NCBI RefSeq assembly: GCF_945957355.1
Contig: NZ_CAMFKM010000002.1
Coordinates: forward strand, 1-64,000
DNA length: 64,000 nucleotides
Source of the DNA: an uncultured Reyranella sp.
GTDB taxonomy: Bacteria; Pseudomonadota; Alphaproteobacteria; Reyranellales; Reyranellaceae
Direction of reading: 5' to 3'
Position numbers and translations under genes: made by a program. How positions within the stretch are numbered: the stretch's first letter is position 1; the number at the start of each line of letters is the position of its first letter. Shown here piece by piece: positions 62,216 to 64,000 of the stretch. Under the pieces are notes generated by a model. That model was not told where the DNA came from and made no database searches. It saw only the letters and a list, made by a program, of their open reading frames with translations.

Positions 62216-62701
62216 TCACCAGAGATCGGGTTTGGCGACCATCAGCAGATAAATGACGATCAGCGCGATGAAGGCTGGCCATCCGAGGGCAAACCAGACC
62301 CGCATGGCGCTGTAGTAGTCGGGCGCCAAGGACTGGTTCGTGGCGAGCGCCTGCGCCGCAAGATCGCGTGCATGGATCTGCAGCACGACGACAGGCACCC
62401 AGCAGACGAAGGCCAGAACGTAGAGCGCATACGTCACGACAAGCCAGGGCGCGGTGAGATCGAGGCCGCTCTGCATTGCAAGCGCCAAGCCGGTGATCGG
62501 CTGCAGGATACCTGCCGGCAATGTGAACAGCCAATCGGCCAGAACGACATTGCGCGTCACAATGGCAATGCCGCGCACGTCGCCGCGCAGATGTGCGAAC
62601 CACATCTGAAAGGCCGTGCCGATTCCCGTGCCGAACAGCACCGTGCTGCTCAGGATGTGCAGCCACTTCATCCAGAGATAGGAGTCGATGCCCAGCATCA
62701 T
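62216..62701 (-). CDS. DUF2269-family membrane protein
   Basis: 161 residues, four membrane helices. The MKWLHILSSTVLFGTGIGTAFQMW start is the family pattern. Coupled to the SDR-DoxX gene by an ATGA overlap; a second ATG three bases later has better spacing to GGAGGAG. Function unknown. Confidence 0.75.
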   Translation of the reverse strand: MMLGIDSYLWMKWLHILSSTVLFGTGIGTAFQMWFAHLRGDVRGIAIVTRNVVLADWLFTLPAGILQPITGLALAMQSGLDLTAPWLVVTYALYVLAFVCWVPVVVLQIHARDLAAQALATNQSLAPDYYSAMRVWFALGWPAFIALIVIYLLMVAKPDLW

Positions 62702-63993
62702 CGCTCCTCCTCCAGGACCGCCCAGACGCCGATCAGAGCGAGGATGGGAAGATTCTTGAGCAACGCCCCGAACGGCTCCAGCCACAGCCCCGGCGCCAGC
62801 ACGGTCAGCAGGACCGTATAGCCGCCGACCACCGCGAGCTGGATCGCCGCCATCCATCGCGGTCGCCAGCGAAGCAGCAGCGCAACGGCAATCAGCAGAT
62901 CCACGATCGAGAAGGCCAGCGCCAGCGGTCGCGACGGCAGTCCCAGGCTCGAAAACGCGGCGTCCACCGTGGCGTAGGAGGCAACGGGTGCCAGCACACC
63001 GGCGAATGCCGAGCCGAGCCACAAAAGGGTCAGCACCGTTCGCATCAGCGGTCGCAGGAAATACAGGCGCGCGTGCCAGAGGTCCTGGGTCTGCGCCGGA
63101 CGGCGCGCCAGCATGTCGTCCATCCGGCGCGGTGTGAATCCGATCCGGTCGGCAAATGTGGTGGCCGACTCTCTCCCGACATTGCCGAATTCGAGCTGGC
63201 GCAGGCTCGCCCTGCCAAGCGGACCGCCACCTGCGAGATCTGCGATTCGCGCGGCAAGGCGCATCACGGGCATCGGGATCGCAAGAGCCGGAACGGGTGC
63301 GAAACCGAGCCAGGCCCGATACTTCGCGACCAGGTCGCGCAGAGTGACGGCTTCGGGACCAACTGGTTCGAGCGTCTGGCGCGCAAACCGATCGCCTTCC
63401 ACGATCCTCGCCACTGTCTCGACCAGATCGTCGATATGGATCGGACGGAACGAAGCCGAGCCGTCTCCGACCAGCGGACTGAAGCCCGGCAGGCCGGCGA
63501 GGCCGCGCAGCGCCGACGTGCCACCATAGCTCCCCTCCCCGTAGACCAGCGAGGGCCGCAGCACCGTCCAATCGAGCGGCAGGCTGCGCAGATGATCGTC
63601 GGCACGCTTCTTGGTCAGCGCATATTCGGTGCCAGCCTCGTCGTCGGCGCTGATGGCCGACACCTGCACCACGCGGCGAATGCCGGCTGCCAAGCAGGCC
63701 TCGAACAGGGCGATCGGCGCGGTCGCGTGAATGGCCTCGATGTCCTGTCCTCGCCCGCCATGCAGGACGCCAGCGCAATTGACGACGGCCTCGACTCCCG
63801 CCAGCCGGGATCGCCAGACCTCCGGAGAGACATCGCGATTGAAGTCGGCAGCAAGAGCCTCGACATCCGGCCATTTGCGGCGGAAGGCAGCCGGATCGCG
63901 GACCGCGGCGACCATTTCATGGCCCCTCGCCTGGAGGCCGGCCAGAAGCTGCCCGCCAATGAATCCGTTCGCGCCTGTCAGCAGAATTCGCAC
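62698..63993 (-). CDS. SDR/NAD-epimerase domain fused to a DoxX-like membrane domain
   Basis: 431 residues. Residues 1-290 are an atypical short-chain dehydrogenase: Rossmann GANGFIGG, and YALTKKRADD in the usual Tyr-x3-Lys position. Residues ~310-425 are four membrane helices of the DoxX/DUF4149-like type. The combination occurs in YbjT-like proteins; the electron partner is unclear. Starts with GTG at 63993 near the window edge, so an upstream start cannot be excluded. Confidence 0.78.
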   Translation of the reverse strand: MRILLTGANGFIGGQLLAGLQARGHEMVAAVRDPAAFRRKWPDVEALAADFNRDVSPEVWRSRLAGVEAVVNCAGVLHGGRGQDIEAIHATAPIALFEACLAAGIRRVVQVSAISADDEAGTEYALTKKRADDHLRSLPLDWTVLRPSLVYGEGSYGGTSALRGLAGLPGFSPLVGDGSASFRPIHIDDLVETVARIVEGDRFARQTLEPVGPEAVTLRDLVAKYRAWLGFAPVPALAIPMPVMRLAARIADLAGGGPLGRASLRQLEFGNVGRESATTFADRIGFTPRRMDDMLARRPAQTQDLWHARLYFLRPLMRTVLTLLWLGSAFAGVLAPVASYATVDAAFSSLGLPSRPLALAFSIVDLLIAVALLLRWRPRWMAAIQLAVVGGYTVLLTVLAPGLWLEPFGALLKNLPILALIGVWAVLEEER

Positions 63994-64000
63994 GGCCGGA

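Noticed and set aside
1..64000. tRNA, rRNA or CRISPR features.
   Set aside because: No cloverleaf, rRNA signature or regularly spaced repeat array was seen on reading the intergenic regions.

Overview
The window is a high-GC, densely packed bacterial chromosome segment from an alphaproteobacterium. Supporting signs are a RegB/RegA-type redox two-component pair, uroporphyrinogen-III synthase fused to a mitofilin/Mic60-like protein and followed by HemY, an SDHAF4/DUF1674 protein, a PrrA-type regulator and many acyl-CoA/CoA-transferase and ABC import genes. A Reyranella-like or other Rhodospirillales/Hyphomicrobiales organism is plausible, but the sequence alone does not fix the genus. No rRNA, tRNA or CRISPR array was seen.

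Region 1 (1-2010) holds the 3' end of an FAD-linked oxidase and two membrane proteins. Region 2 (about 2276-9461) is a foreign island that splits a comM/yifB (Mg-chelatase-like AAA ATPase) gene. The comM N-terminus lies at 9417-10124 and the C-terminus at 2008-2283, both on the minus strand, and the ATPase core between them is missing. The island is visibly lower in GC. It carries the C-terminal third of a T7-type phage RNA polymerase, about 1 kb of non-coding DNA, a small serine recombinase with a res-like palindrome just upstream, a translationally coupled pair of unknown genes (one membrane-anchored), a secreted protein, a 647-residue TIR-TPR protein with an unknown C-terminal domain, and a small unknown gene with its own terminator. 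It looks like a decayed T7-like prophage or integrative element with probable anti-phage cargo, and it is the most interesting part of the window.

Region 3 (10201-24260) is catabolic and import metabolism: an orphan TRAP-type binding protein, a LysR regulator divergent from an acyl-CoA dehydrogenase / class-III aminotransferase / APH-kinase operon, a complete dipeptide/oligopeptide ABC importer, a membrane-anchored SGNH hydrolase and a CaiB-type CoA-transferase. Region 4 (24373-33317) is respiration and metals: a DUF2946 protein, a small membrane protein and an MbnP/MbnH pair. Convergent with these is an operon encoding a two-subunit cytochrome bd-like membrane complex with a fused cytochrome c domain, a 53-residue membrane peptide and the RegB/RegA pair. 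MgtC follows upstream.

Region 5 (33336-43125) has a nitrate/sulfonate-type ABC system without a binding protein, an IlvD/Edd sugar-acid dehydratase, GNAT and ArgC, an ATC-hydrolase-like protein, a secreted lipase-like hydrolase with a YdcF-type partner, and Ogt. Region 6 (43290-64000) is mostly housekeeping: HemD-Mic60, HemY, core-MetE, MutS, MaeB, LysE, Rnk, two tandem ketopantoate-reductase paralogs, a HAD nucleotidase, RmuC, HtpX, SDHAF4, an amine oxidoreductase, threonine dehydratase, and an SDR-DoxX/DUF2269 pair. Three copies of one palindromic intergenic repeat and single copies of two other repeat families sit at gene ends.
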